From the NCBI GenBank assembly GCA_946811185.2, contig OX328096.1, positions 46,204,252 to 46,268,251 on the forward strand: a stretch of DNA of 64,000 bases. Reading direction: 5' to 3'. The stretch is from Hippopus hippopus. Taxonomy: Eukaryota > Mollusca > Bivalvia > Cardiida > Cardiidae. The notes below the pieces were generated by a model, which made no database searches, was not told where the DNA came from, and was given only the letters and a program-made list of their open reading frames with translations. The translations under genes were made by a program, and so were the position numbers. Within the stretch, counting starts at the first letter, position 1. Every line of letters starts with the position of its first letter. Positions 1 through 13,400 of the stretch are shown piece after piece.

Positions 1-74
1 GAGCAAGGATGAAAACACTGAAAGGTGTGCATAGTTGATGATTTAACTATTTGCCAGATGACAAAAGGGATATC

Positions 75-303
75 TTAACTCTTTACATCACAATGCCGAC
101 TATTAACAACCCTGGGAAAGAAGCCTTCTGAAAACATTGTGGGAAAAGGAGAAAATGCTGGTAACCAGCATTTTCTCCTTTTCCCACAATGTTTTCTAGT
201 CTATCAAAGAAAAATTGCACCATTTGAACCACATTGGAATTGTCATCTGCAAATGCTTTCAATTTGGACATGGCTAAAATTTTGTCGTCTGGTAAAGGGT
301 TAA
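75..303 (+). repeat. TTAA hairpin MITE, full length
   Basis: Family structure: TTAA, then CYCTTTACCA-type inverted ends, a central palindrome (GTGGGAAAAGGAG..GGTAACC..CTCCTTTTCCCAC) and a CAATTTGGACAAG tail block. This copy is 229 bp, bounded by TTAA on both sides, with intact arms. 'Plus' in these entries means the ACACAATCCC end is on the left. Confidence 0.9.
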
Positions 304-757
304 TAGAAAGCACTTACAGATGCTAAATAAACACAACTGAAATTTGTCTGAAGTGTAAAAAAAAGTTGTGGGGAAAAAGGGAAAACGTAAGTTGCTAAGA
401 TCGTTAAAACTTTGATAAGATAAAGGATTTAAGATCTAGCCAGCAGTTTCAAGGCTTTTTTCAGCTGGAATATTTACTTTTAATCCTTATTAGACAATCC
501 CTTTTTTATCAGCATTTGGAAAAAAAAAGAGTTGGGAAAGTTAAAAATGCTTTTCTTATATTTTCATGCTTTCAACACATACAAATACAAATCCCATATT
601 TAGAGTCACATATTATGTTTAAATCTTGTCTTTCAAAGCCTTCAATACATACAAATTGGTCATCTAGTATAAAATTGCATGTATGAAATAATGTTGTCAT
701 AGACTACCTTCTGCAAGGGTAGAAAAAAGTCATATCAGTATTTGTAGAGTACCAGGT

Positions 758-954
758 TTAACCCTATACCACACAATCCTGAGTTTTAACCCAAGAAAGA
801 CAGCTTTTGAAAATACAGTATTACAGAAAAATGAGAAAATACTGGTTACCAGAATGTTTTCTACCCTTTTAAAAACAAATCCTATTGTCTGAGTCATATA
901 CAATTTGTAATTTGTAACTACTTTCAAGATGGACAGGTCTAAAATTTCAGATGC
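758..954 (+). repeat. TTAA hairpin MITE, degenerate
   Basis: Left end TTAACCCTATACC with ACACAATCC. The palindrome is partly decayed (TACTGGTTACCAGAATG). The tail reaches GGACAGGTCTAAAATTT, but the closing TTAA end is missing. Confidence 0.75.
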
Positions 955-1146
955 ATCAAAAATGAAAGCATTTGTAGCCGAGAGTTTAAAGGTGACCCAA
1001 ATGAGGAAATTTGTCCTTGATAGGTTATAATATTGAGGGAAAAGGAGAGAATGCAGGTTACCAGCATTTTCTCTTTTTCCTACAATGTTTTTAAAAGTTC
1101 TCTTTTTCAGGGTCATTAAAAGTTTGGATTGTCTGGTAAGGGGTAA
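955..1146 (-). repeat. TTAA hairpin MITE, left-truncated
   Basis: Inverted copy directly abutting the previous one. It keeps the GAAAGCATTTG block, the palindrome (GAGAGAATGCAGGTTACCAGC) and the right end GGATTGTCTGGTAAGGGGTAA. Confidence 0.75.
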
Positions 1147-1244
1147 GGGTAGGTTCATCAGTCTAAATGTCTTTTTTGAATTGTTTCATGAAAATAAAGA
1201 TAACTGAAAAGAAAAGCACTGCATATACCTTCTGTCTGTTTCAG

Positions 1245-1423
1245 ATCGTAAAAGTGATCTGGATGAAGAAAAAAGGCAAGAACAACTTCAAGGAAAACAA
1301 AGTTTTCATGACAGATTTCATGAACTACGAGAGAGAGATGATGTTACCATTGGTAACTTGGCAGAAATCATCAGAGACACAACTTTACCTAGAGTTAAGA
1401 AGCTGGACTTCACCCAACCAGAG
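1245..1423 (+). CDS. TMC exon a (cytoplasmic N-terminal region)
   Basis: Preceded by tctgtctgtttcag and followed by GTAATT. Two bases complete a codon from an upstream exon, then 59 codons follow. The product is charged and probably helical, with RKSDLDEEKRQEQLQ near its start and VKKLDFTQPE at its end. It ends in phase 0, compatible with the next exon. This is the least conserved part of TMC proteins, so assignment rests on splice signals, an open frame and position. Confidence 0.75.
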
Positions 1424-4400
1424 GTAATTTATGGCCCTCCCATCCCTTCCAAAGGAAGTTGGGGGGAGGATACTGGGAGCAGATTGTTCTTCTGTCAATC
1501 TGTTCATTACTAGATTTTTTATGTCCTCTTCTTCCCTTCCAGTTTTCACCCATTTTAACCTTTTAACACGCAATCTTAACTTTTAACGTCCTAGGGAAGT
1601 AAAGCTTTTGAAAATATTTGGGGAAAAGGAGAAAATACTGGTAACCAGCATTTTTTCCTTTTTCTACAATGTTTTCTATCCATCCCAAAACAAATTTCAT
1701 ATTATTTGCGTCTCATTTATTTTGCCGTCTGCATATGCTTTGAATTTGGACTAGTCTAACAGTTTGTTGTTTGGTTAAGAGTTAACTTTCAATGGGAGCC
1801 TTCCTAACATACAAATTTATACTCCTGCAAGTTTCATTGGGATTTGTTGACTATCACAGGAGTTGTGGCTCTTTGAATTTTTTTTCCTGGTCACATGAAA
1901 AGGCGTAGGTTGGACACAAAAACTGATATTTATTAACTATATGTATTTCATTTTGATTTTCACTAAAGACTTACATATCAAACATATGTCTATAGTGAGA
2001 ATTTTCCAGTTTTTCACTGGCTCATCTCATTACTTAATGACTAAACGATAAACTGGTCGGAATTGAAAGTACACATATTTGGGGTAGACAAACGAAATAT
2101 TGTATATTATAAAATGAATTTGTCTCTGAAACAGAAGAAAGTAGCTTAACCCTTTACCACACAATCCTGAGTTTTAACAACCCTGAGGGAGAAGCCTTTT
2201 GAAAATATTGTGGGAAAAGGAGAAAATGCTGGTAACCAGCATTTTCTCCTTTTTCCACAATGTTTTCTACTCTATTTAAGACTACTGTCAACATTTGAGT
2301 CACTCTGAAATTGTCATCTGCAAAAGCTTTCAATTTGGACAAGCCAACATTTTTTGTCATCTGGTAAAGGGTTATATGAAGTTTTTATCCCTCCATTTTA
2401 TGTATGTCTAGGAGATAACCCTATTGAAGTGATCAGTATTTAGAGCCCAGTGTTAGTTACAAATTTTTAATATTCATGGATCTTTTCCTTTGATAATTGA
2501 TACTACTGTAAAAAGGGAAATGTTCACATTGTGTGTTTGCAGTTGTGATTCTCTGAGGAATTTCATTACCACTTTGCAGCATACAAAAGTGAAATATCAT
2601 TTAGTCAAGCATGCCATCTTAAAAATATTAATGAATGATTTGCTTTAACCCTTTACCACCCAACCCCGAGTTTTAACCACCCTGAAGAAAGAAAGCTTTT
2701 GAAAACATTGTGGGAAAGGAGAAAAACATAATTTTCTTTTTTTCCTATAATGTCTTATTCAATATCAAAGACAAAAATCATCTTTTTCACTACGTTGAAC
2801 CTGTCATCTGCTGAATGCTTTGAATTCAGATAGGTTTAAGATTTTGTTGTGTGGTAAAGAGTTAACTCTTTACCAAACGACAAAATTTTAGACTTGTCCA
2901 AATTAAAAGCATTTTGCAGATGACAATTTAAATGTGACTGAAAAACTAAAATTTGTTTTGGGAAGGGTAGAAAACATTGTGGGAAAAGGAGAAAATGCTG
3001 GTTACCAGCATTTTCTCCTTTTCTCACAATTTTTTCAAAAGGCTTCTTTTATAGGGTTGTTAAAAGTCTGGATTGTGTGGTAAAGGGTTAACAGAAATAC
3101 CATGTTTGTAAGGTGAGGGTTAAAGCGCTGAACTGGAAAAAGTGCTGAAACAATACCATTTCAAGGTTTTTTTACCCAGAATATGTTACAAAGAGGCAGA
3201 CAGTAAAGATCCAAGATAGACTGCATGTTCTGTGCAGTTGGACCTTAACCCTTTACCACTCAGTCCTGAGTTTAAATGATGCTGAGAAAATAATCTTTGG
3301 AAAACCATGCTGGTTACAAGCATTTTGACCGTTTCCCACAAAGTTTCTACACTTTCACACTTTCACGTACAATTTCCATCATTTCAGTTAAATTTGATAT
3401 TTTGCCTGCAAATACTTTCAACTCTGACCTGTCTAAAAGTTTTTTGTTTGGTAAAGAGTTAAGTTTGGCATCAAAGCAACTAAAGCCAGTTTCAGTACTT
3501 AAGCCCATATTCACACAGTCCCAAGTTTTAAGGACTTCGAGAAAAAAGGCTTGAAAAATGTTGTGCAAAAAGGTAAAAAATGCAGGTCACCAGCACTTTT
3601 CCCTTTTCCCACAATGTTTTTACCCTTTCAAGGATAAATCCCACATTGTGCTACATTTAGTTTGTAGTCTGCAAGTGCTTTTGACTCAGACAGGTCCAAG
3701 ATTTTGTCATTTTGTAAAGGGATAAGGGTTTATAAAAGATACTGTAGCATAGAAAACCAGAATTAATTAACAGATTTATATTTCCTTCAGAGAGCGTCTG
3801 TTTTAAAAAGAAAATGGAAAGATTTTACACAGCCTTTGCAGTTGTGGACCACATCTTTGAAAGTAATAGAAGGTAACAGTTTGTCATCCTTTTAGCAAAA
3901 ATCTTATGCTGTAGCGACCGTAAATAAAAAGGCTTTTGAAAACATTGTTGGAAAAGAAGAAAGTGCTGGTAACCAGCATTTTCTTCTTTTCCCACAATGT
4001 TTTCAACCCTTTTTAAAAGAAAATCACAAAATTAGGGCTTTTTTGGTATATCCTCTACAAATGTTCTTAATTTTGGCCAGTCTAAACTTTTGTTGTTTGG
4101 TAAAGACTTAATCTTCACATTGCCAGATACGAATGATTTCTCTTTTTCCATTTCTAATAATGTGAATAAGAATACGTTTGTATATCTTGACACTTAACCC
4201 TTAACCGCACAATGCCGACTTTAAACAACCCTCGGAAAGAAGCCTTTTGAAAACATCTTGGGTAAAGGAGAAAATGCAGGTAACCAGCATTTCTCCTTTT
4301 CCCACAATGTTTCCTTCTTTGTCAAAGAAAGATTGCACCATTTGAGCCACACTGAAATTGTTGTTTGTAAATGCTTTCAATTTGGACAAGGCTAAAGTGT

Positions 4401-7400
4401 TGTCATGTGGTAAAGGGTAAAGATGGTTGCAGGATGTTGAGAAAGAGAGCTTTTGAAAAAAAATGTGGGAAAAGCAGAAACTGTTAATGTCCAGCATTAA
4501 TTTTCTCTTTCCACAGTGTTCTTTACCCCCCTTTTTTTAAGTATTTGAGTATGTAGAAATTGAGCTTAACTTCTTGATTCCCATCCAGAAATGAACTTGC
4601 AATGGACAAATTAGAACATCCTTTAAAGAAACGGATTTATAATGGAAATTCAGGTTTGATACATGAATACATGTATAAACATTGTGAGAAAAAGAAAATT
4701 TCTCATAGGTGCAATGCCTCCTTTTGTCAAAATGTTCAATTTGTGAAGTAAGTTTTACTTTATACTTTACTGTTTAAGCCTTTTCCAAGCAATAGCACCA
4801 ATTGACTAAGGACGCTGAGGAAAAACAGCTTTTGAAAACATTGTTTGAAAACAAGATGCGAACAATATATAAACCAGTGCATTCTCCTGTTTTGACAATG
4901 TTTTGTACTCTTTTGGAGACAAATTCCATCTTTTGAGCCACATTAACTATGTTGTCTTTAACACTTTACCACACATTCCTGAGTTTTAATGACTCTGATA
5001 AATGAAGTTTTACCCTATGACACCTAAAAAGCGTAAGTCTAGCCACATTCCAAATGTCATCTGCAAATGCTTTGAATTTTGATGGCTCCAAATTTTTTGT
5101 TGTTTGGTAAAGAGTCAAACTGTTTCAGTTTGAAGAGAACTAACATTAACTCTTTACCACACAATCCCGACTTTTAATGGCCCTGAGGAAGAAGCCTTTT
5201 GAAAACATTGTGGGAAAAGGAGAAAATGCTGGTAACCAGCATTTTCTCCTTTTCCCACAATGTTTTCTACCCTTCCTAAACCAAATTTCAACTTTTCAGT
5301 CACATTTATTTTGTCGTCTGCAAATGCTTTCAATTTGGACCGGTCTAAAATTTTCTCGTGTGGTAAAGAGTTAACTGTTTGGTAAAGAGTTACCCACACT
5401 TATACCAAGATCTACATATTTCATTTCAGGAAAGTTTGGAACAGCTGTGATGACTTTCTTCAAGTTTATTCGATGGCTCTTTTTCCTGAATATTTTCATG
5501 ATGGTCATCATGTTTTTTGTGATCACTGTCCCCTTTCTGGCCCTTAAACCGCGGGATTTCATTAGTACTGTGGATCCTGCAGAATCTCAATATGTCAGTT
5601 TAGCTGTAAATTGTACCAATAACTATACAGAATATCAGAAAATTTTCCAAGATGAGGAGACAACATTTGAGAAAGTGTTAGATTTTCTACTTGGAACTGT
5701 GAGTATAGTTCATAGAGTTTATTACTTTTTCATGCTGGCTGTTAGCTAGACATAATACTTACTTGTACAAATTGTTTTTATGGTCCTTAACTCTTTACCA
5801 AACGACAGAATTTTAGAATAATCTGAATTGAAAGCATTTGCAGACAACATAAGCGGCTTATGAATTGGTTACCAGCATTTTCTCCTTTTTCCACAATGTT
5901 TTCAAAAGCTGTTTTATTCAGGGTCATTAAAAGTCGGGATTGTGTGATGAAGGGTTAATAAATTTACTGGAAGGAAAGAAAATTTCTTTTTGGAATGACA
6001 TGAAAAGCATGACTCCTTTTCCACAAAGTTTTTCAAAGCTGTCTACCTCAGTGGCATATAAAATTGTTACAATGTGTTTGCATGGTAAAAGGTAAACAGT
6101 AATGACTCAAGCAAAAGCCTACTGTTTCACCCATTTAAATTACAGTTAGCTTACAATCCCATGTATTAACAACCTGGAAAAGAAAGATTTTGAAAACAGC
6201 ATGGGAAAAAGAGAAATTACTGGTGTTGGTAACCAGCATTATACTCTTCTTGCATCGCTTTCTATATTTTCAAAGACAGATTCATATTGTCTGCAAATGT
6301 TTTTAGTCTGAACAAGCAAAAATTTTGGCATCTTTTGTTAACATGTTAATTTTTATATTCTGCTAATGATTTTCGCATTTCTAATTCTTAGATCTAAAAA
6401 TAAAAATGACATTCACATTTTTAGTCTTTAAAAAATAGACCAATGGATTGCCTGTTAAAAACTGCTGTGTTCTTACTGTCTTGAAAAACACTTAACAACA
6501 AACATTCATAAAAATGGTTTGTACAGGGTATATAGCAGTATATGGTTATTATATTATGACTAATTAACCCTTTACCTGACAACAAAATTTGATACTTGTC
6601 CACATTGAAAGCATTTAAAGACAACGGAAGTCACTGTTCTTTTGTTTGTTTAAATACAGGATAGTAAAGTAAAGGGTTAAGCCAGCTCTTGTTTGCCAAT
6701 TGGTCTTTCATTCTTGCCACTATAAGGAGAAAGCCATTTGAAAAAGGAAAAAAAAAAACTTGTCTAATGTTACCAACATTTTTTCCATTTCCATCAATGA
6801 TTTCCACACTTTCAGAGACATACCCCATCACTGAAACAGTATTTGATTTGTCATTTACAAATGCTTATAGTCTAAAATTTCAGCATACTGTTTAACCCTT
6901 TACCACACGACAAAATTTTAGCCCTGTCCAAATTGAAAGCATTTGTAGATGACAGTTTTAACGTGGCTCATATGAAATGATTTTTCTTTGATAGGGTAGA
7001 AAACGTTGTGGGAAAAGGAGAAAATGCTGGTAACCAGCATTTTCTCCTTTTCCCACAACGTTTTCAAAAGCCTTCTCTTTCAGGGGCGTCAAAAGTTGTC
7101 ATTGTGTGGTAAAGGGTTAAAGAGTGAACAATTAACTCTTAACGACACAATCCCGACTTTTATTGACCCTGAGAAGAAGCCTTTGAAAACATTGTGGTAA
7201 AAGGAGAAAATGCTGGTAACCAGCATTTTCTCCTTTTACTGCAATGTTTTCTACCCTTCCCAAACCAAATTTCAATTTTTCAGTCACATTTATTTTGTAG
7301 TCTGCAAATGCTTTCAATTTGGACCAGTCTTTAATTTTGTCGTTTGGTAGAGTTAAAGTTCAATTTTGTTATGTTTGATCGCAGGGTTGGATGGAGAGGA

Positions 7401-10400
7401 CTGTACTGTTCTATGGTATTTATCACAATAAGACATACAATGATGGTGGTGGAAAAAAAAATGTCTACAACATGGGCTTGGCATATGTACTGGCAGTTGG
7501 GGCATGCTTTCTTGTTAGTTTCCTGCTACTTCTCAGAAAGTAAGGATCTGTTCTACCCTTTCTTCATAAGTATTCATTACTGTCTGCACCAAACAACAAA
7601 ATTAAAGATTTGTCCAAATTGAATGCACTGGCAGATGAAAAATCGAGTGTGTTGCAAATGACACAATTTTGTCTATGATAGAGTTGAAAACATTGTGGGA
7701 AAAAGAGAAAATGCTGTCATCAGTATTTTCTCCTTTTCCCTCAGTTTTTTGAAAGCTTTCTTCTTCAGGATCATTTAACCTGGGTTGTTTGGTAAACAGA
7801 TAATATAAATTTGAAAGCTGGAAAACTTTCTATTTCCACATATAGGGCTGCAAGACAAAAGGAATTAAAAAATGCTTGACAGGAGTTGGTTGTAAATTTT
7901 ATGATATAGAAAAAGGCAGTTACCAATAGGTTATATACATTAGGCAAACAAATAAGATCTAATACATGTTGGCTTTTGAGATAAATCAAAAATTTTAAAC
8001 AAGTCTGCAAAAGGGCGATCAAAAGAGCCTTAGGCAAACTTTTTAAAAATATTGGAGGAGTCTAATGAAATTTTATCTCCAATGCCAACAAATGTCGTAT
8101 TCTTTTTATCACATAATGGTTATCAAAGATTATGGGTCAGAAAATGAAAGCATGCATATGTGGGAATAACTAATTTATTTGACAGTTTTTTTAAATGGTT
8201 TCACATATGACATCACATAATACTTATCTCAAATGTGTGTAAGATCAGTTAGTTAATAGATGACTTGGTTAGTGAATTGACCCATATATTATTATCGTCT
8301 GTTTTGGTCAGAAAAACTTCCAACATGGTGGACAGTGTACATCAAAAATCAGACACAAAGTCTGTGTAAGATCAATTTTGTTTACATGTATATTTAAAGA
8401 TCTAAGCTTTACATATAGAGTTTCAGGAACTTATAAAATTCCCACAAGCAGCATCTCAATTGAAGGTAATTTCCTAAAAAAATTTCTATTGTAACATGCA
8501 CCTCATTGAATGTTAGAAATTTCAAGGTCTATTTTTAAATTATAACAGTTCTTACAAAAAGTTCGGTGAACTTATGTTATTGCCAAGTGTTTGTTGTCCA
8601 TTTGTGAGTATGTTATTTTAAACTTCAAAATCCTCTATGAAACTGCAGAACCAGTTCATTCAACCTCATACAAATTGTTGGCAGTGGTCCATCTCTTAAT
8701 GTATTTTTTTTTTCAAAGAATTTAGTCCTTTCTAGAACTGGTCGACATGTAAACAGCAATCTCTCCTAACAAATTTTCTCAAAAACAGTAGAAGATGAAA
8801 GTAAGTTTGTTTGTCTTGCTGATGTGCTTGAGTGATCTTTGAATTGACTCTGATTTAATGATCCATTAAGAAACACGGAAGAATTGTGTTTGGCTTATTT
8901 TCTCTGCTTTGCATAGAGTATTATCCTTGAAAATCATGTTTTCATGAAAGTAAGAATTTATCAGATTTTATAACTGATGAATGATGAAAAAAAATGGAAG
9001 TTGTGTGCATGGCTTATTTTTTCTTTGTGGCCAAGAGTGTAATCTAGAAAATCTTGTGTTAAAAAAGTTGGTCAAATTCATCATTAAATCTGGCATGAAT
9101 AATCCCTTTGGGCATTTTATTTAGTTAGAACCATGGCTTTTGTGAGTATGGCTTATCTTCTTTCTGTGAATAACTTGTTGATAGTCATGGCTTCTTTTGG
9201 TATTGCTCTTTTTCCCACAGCCATTTGTGCAGTCTTTAGCTCCACTGGCCGAAGGCCAGCAGGCTTATGTCATGGCCTGGTGTCCATCGTGCGTCAGTCC
9301 ATCTGTGCGGCCGTGCGTGCGTTGACTTTTATTTCTTCTTCTCTGAAACTACCCATCCAATTTTGATGAAACTTCACAGAAATGATCATGCCATGATCCT
9401 CTTCAGAATTTCGTAAAAAAAATATGATTCCTTCAAAAACTCTGGTTGTCATGGCAACAAAATAAGAAATATTGAAAATCTTATTGTGTGAAACCATAAG
9501 ACACAGGTCTACCAAATTATCTAGTAGACCTCTACCAAGTTCCTTCAGAGTATAGCCCTTGGGTCAAAATTGGCCCCGCCCCGGGGGTCACAAGTTTTTA
9601 CATGGGCTTATATAGTAAAAACTTTAGAAATCTTCCTATACCTAGCCATAAGGGTTACAGCTAGTAAATATTGCATGTAGCTTTATCAAATTTGTTTGTA
9701 CCTAGCCATAAGGCCTAGGGCTACCAAATTTTTCATGTACCTTTATCTAGTGAACCTCTACAAAGGGGGCCCAAATAATAGCCCTGGGGTCAAAATTGGC
9801 CCCGCCCCAGGGGTCTTAAGTTTTACATGGGCTTATGTAGTGAAAACTTTAGAAATCTTCTTGTTACTTACCATAAGACCTAGGGCTTCCAAGTTCAGCC
9901 CTGTCTCACGGGTCTCATGTTTCACAAGGTCTTTTATTGCGGAAATTTTGAAAATCTTCTTTTTTACAGCCATACATTCTAGACCTGTATCATTTAGTAT
10001 GGGGCTTTATCTTGTGGGCCGAGCCCCAGTAGCTCAGTCGGTAGCGTGCAGGACTTGAGAACAGGAGGTTGTGGGTTCGATCCCTGGCTCGGCCAATTTC
10101 TTTCCGAGGATTGATGATAGTCATTGCGACAGGATTCATTCCTCTCCCACCATTGTTACGACAATGATTGTGGGAAAGCAGCCAGTGGCTTGGAAAGAAA
10201 ATTGTGCGGAGTACTGGTAAAAGAGACTCCAGGAAAGCATGGATAGGTGCACTGGCCGCCGCGATATAACTGAAATAATGTTGAAAACGGCGTTAAACAC
10301 CAAACAATCAATCAGTCATTATCTTGTGGACCTCTACCAGGATTCAAGTAATTATGGTGTTGTCAAAAATGGCTTTGTAATTACTTTCTTGTGGAATTTT

Positions 10401-13400
10401 ATAGAGAAAATTTTGTATGTCTTCTAGTTCGAAACCAGTTGGCCAAGTATTGTAATGTTTGGCATGTAGGATTTTTAGCTCCACTGGCCGAAGGCCAGCG
10501 AGCTATTGTCATGGCGTTGTGTCCATCGTGCGTCCGTCCGTCCGTCCGTTCGTCCGTCCGTTCGTCCGTGCATGCGTCCGTAAACTTTTTCTTTAAAAAA
10601 CTTCTCCTCAGAAACTATTGACTGGATTTTTACCAAATTTCACAGGAATGTTCCTTTGGTGGTCCTCTTTCAAATTCCTTCAAATAATTGTGTTCCATGA
10701 AGAATTCTGGTTGCCATGGCAACCAAAGTAAAAAACCTTTAAAAATCTTCTCCTCCCAAACCGCTATTTGGATAGCATTATTATTTTGCAGGAATGTTCC
10801 TTAGATACAGGTTTACAGAATTCCTTAAAAAAAAAAAAGATCTGTCAAAAAACATGGCTTTTATGGGAGACTCATTTTCCTTTTATGGTATAAAGTAAAA
10901 TCTTTGAAAAATTTCTTCTCTAAAACTATTCATTGGATTTCATTGTTGTTTTGCAGGTAAGTTCCTATGGTGGTTGTCTACCAAATTGTTTCTCAGTGAG
11001 CTAAAATGCAGGATTGAATGATAATTGTTAAAAACTTCCTTTCGCCATTATAGAAATATCAGGCCTGTGGAGCGATACAGGTGCTCAAGCACCTCTAGTG
11101 TTTTATTAGCCAGTGGAGCGATAGAGGGACATCATGGCCCTCTTGTTTTATCAAAAGATTGAGGTCAAAAATTATTAATATTTGGCATAAAAGATCATTG
11201 TTAGACCTACAGCAGATTGCTTATTGGCAATTTGATTGTTTCATGAAATTGGAAGTTTGGTGTGGCTTATGTTCTATTTTTTTGATAATAGTGCAGTCTT
11301 TGAGCAGTTGCCTTGAAATACTTAAGTGTAAGCATCCTCCAGATTCTTTAACAAAATTGTGATGGGTCACAAAATATGGTCATAAAAGGGTATGGCTAGT
11401 TTTAAATGTATTGCCCAATGTGTAATTTTACAATCAGTAGGTGTTTCATGGTTTCCAGTTAGATCCGTTTTTTTTTCTCTCTTTTGCTACAGGAAGATTA
11501 ATATTCATTGTCAGTAGTATTTGGTTGTAGCCAGCAAATATACCTCCACATTTATTCTTTTATTTGAGTTACATGGGCAAAAGACTGAAAAGCTAATGTC
11601 ATGGACAATGATGTAACCTAGATTTTACATAGATGAAAAACTTAGGTCACAATCTATGCTGATTAATGGCTTCAAGCTTTGTTATTCAAAGGACCATTAT
11701 GGCATCTTTGCTTTATCATTTTAATACTGTATGTCCATTCATTTCAGTTCAGCAAAGAGTGTAAAAGCAACATTTGGTATGCAAACATCTGTAGCCACAT
11801 TCTCAAATCGTGTGTTTGCTGGTTGGGATTATGCAATAGCCAATGAAAGGGCTGCTAAAGTGAAAAAAGCTAATTTATTGGTGGAATATAGGGTTTGTTC
11901 TTTATTTATTACTTATTTTTTTCAACTTTTAAAAAAAAAAAATTGGAATACCCTTTGCATTGTTTTATAATTTTAAGTTTAGATATTGCAGCAGCATGAA
12001 AAATGGTGGACAACATACATCATCTTTCAGTGTACAAATTTAACTTAGACCAACAAGAAACTGGTTGACATAAGGATCATTGAAGTGAGAAAAATGTTTT
12101 TATTTAATGTGAAAAAAGTTGTAAAGGATGAAATCATTTCCTTTAAACCATTTTGTTTGAAGCTGTCTCTCCCGTTTTTGAAATCAGTACAAGAATTGGT
12201 CACTTCATCCATATCTTGCTCAGTCTATTTGTCACTCACACAACCATTTTATTCTTGCAGGCTCTTGTGTTTGAAGAACAAAAGAAGAAAAAGATTGAGG
12301 AAAGAACGGATAATGATGAGGCAACATTATTTTTCATACGAGTAATTGTAAACTGTTTTGTGCTTGTGCTTCTAGGAGGGTCACTGTTCCTCATCTATTT
12401 TATGACAGACAAACTGTTGGAGGTATTATCATCATAATTGTCTTGCTTTTGAACTATGTATACACTTAATCCTTTACCAAACCTGCAGAAGAAATCTTTA
12501 AAAACATTGTTTGGGAATAGAGAAATTGCTTGTAACAAGAGATTTTTCATTTTCCGTAATGTTTTCTACCCCAACAGAGAAGTTCAGCTCATTTGTACTA
12601 ATGTAAAATCTGTCATCTGCAGATACTTTCAATTAGGAAGACTTGAAAACTTGTCATTAACGGAAAGGGTTAAGACCCATATACAGCATCTAATATCGAA
12701 AAATGTTACGACAGAAGCTGCTGAATCCATGTTTCAGTTGCAGATGACTATTTTTTGTCCTGCAACAGTCTTGTTACTAGCAATTTCTCCTTTTGCCATA
12801 CTCTTTTCACATTCATATATTTATTCAACTTCATGTTGATAGACCAGATTTTGGAGACTATATCAATAAACTGTCTAAAAGAATTTACATCAATGTATTG
12901 CCTTACCTTGGTTTAAATATGGCATTTTGAAATATATGTATTTAAGGGCATCTATCACAGTTTTTTCCTACATACAGATTTTTTTTATAAATTTTTAACT
13001 CAGATGATAATATAATGTATTGGGAATACAAGAAAATCATATGTTGCGGTGCAAAATACAAAGATAGAGTTCTTCAAAGGAGATAATTCTTGTCAAAATT
13101 ACAGAAAAAATGGGTTTGAATTTCAAACCTTAAAAAAAGGTTCTTAAAGTAACAAATACTGCTCAAATAAATGATTATTATTTGAAATGTGATGTTTGCC
13201 AATAGATAAAAGGAATAATTGAAAGAATTTAGGCACTAGACAGGTCACTGTAGAAATTAGAAATATTGTAATGTGTCAACAAAGACTTACTTTCTGATCA
13301 TTTTAATGCAATAAAAAAAATTCAGTGGCCAGATTTTTAGAAAAAAGAAAGAGTACTTTCTAATATCTTGTAAAAAAAAATAAAGGTATATCAAGTGAAA

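Noticed and set aside
1167..1427. Open frame of 86 codons overlapping TMC exon a
   Set aside because: Different frame from the spliced one; it crosses the exon's acceptor and donor. A shadow.
5154..5399. Open frames through the MITE hairpins (ENIVGKGENAGYQHFLLFP on either strand)
   Set aside because: The same peptide appears at nearly every MITE because the palindrome reads the same on both strands; no evidence of translation.
2146..7356. CRISPR array, because of repeated palindromic units
   Set aside because: Units are about 228 bp, irregularly spaced, in both orientations and divergent; the host is a eukaryote with spliced genes.
10018..10092. Functional tRNA gene
   Set aside because: Box A and B are present, but the segment is the head of a SINE with a body, tail and target duplications, and the acceptor and anticodon stems are imperfect.
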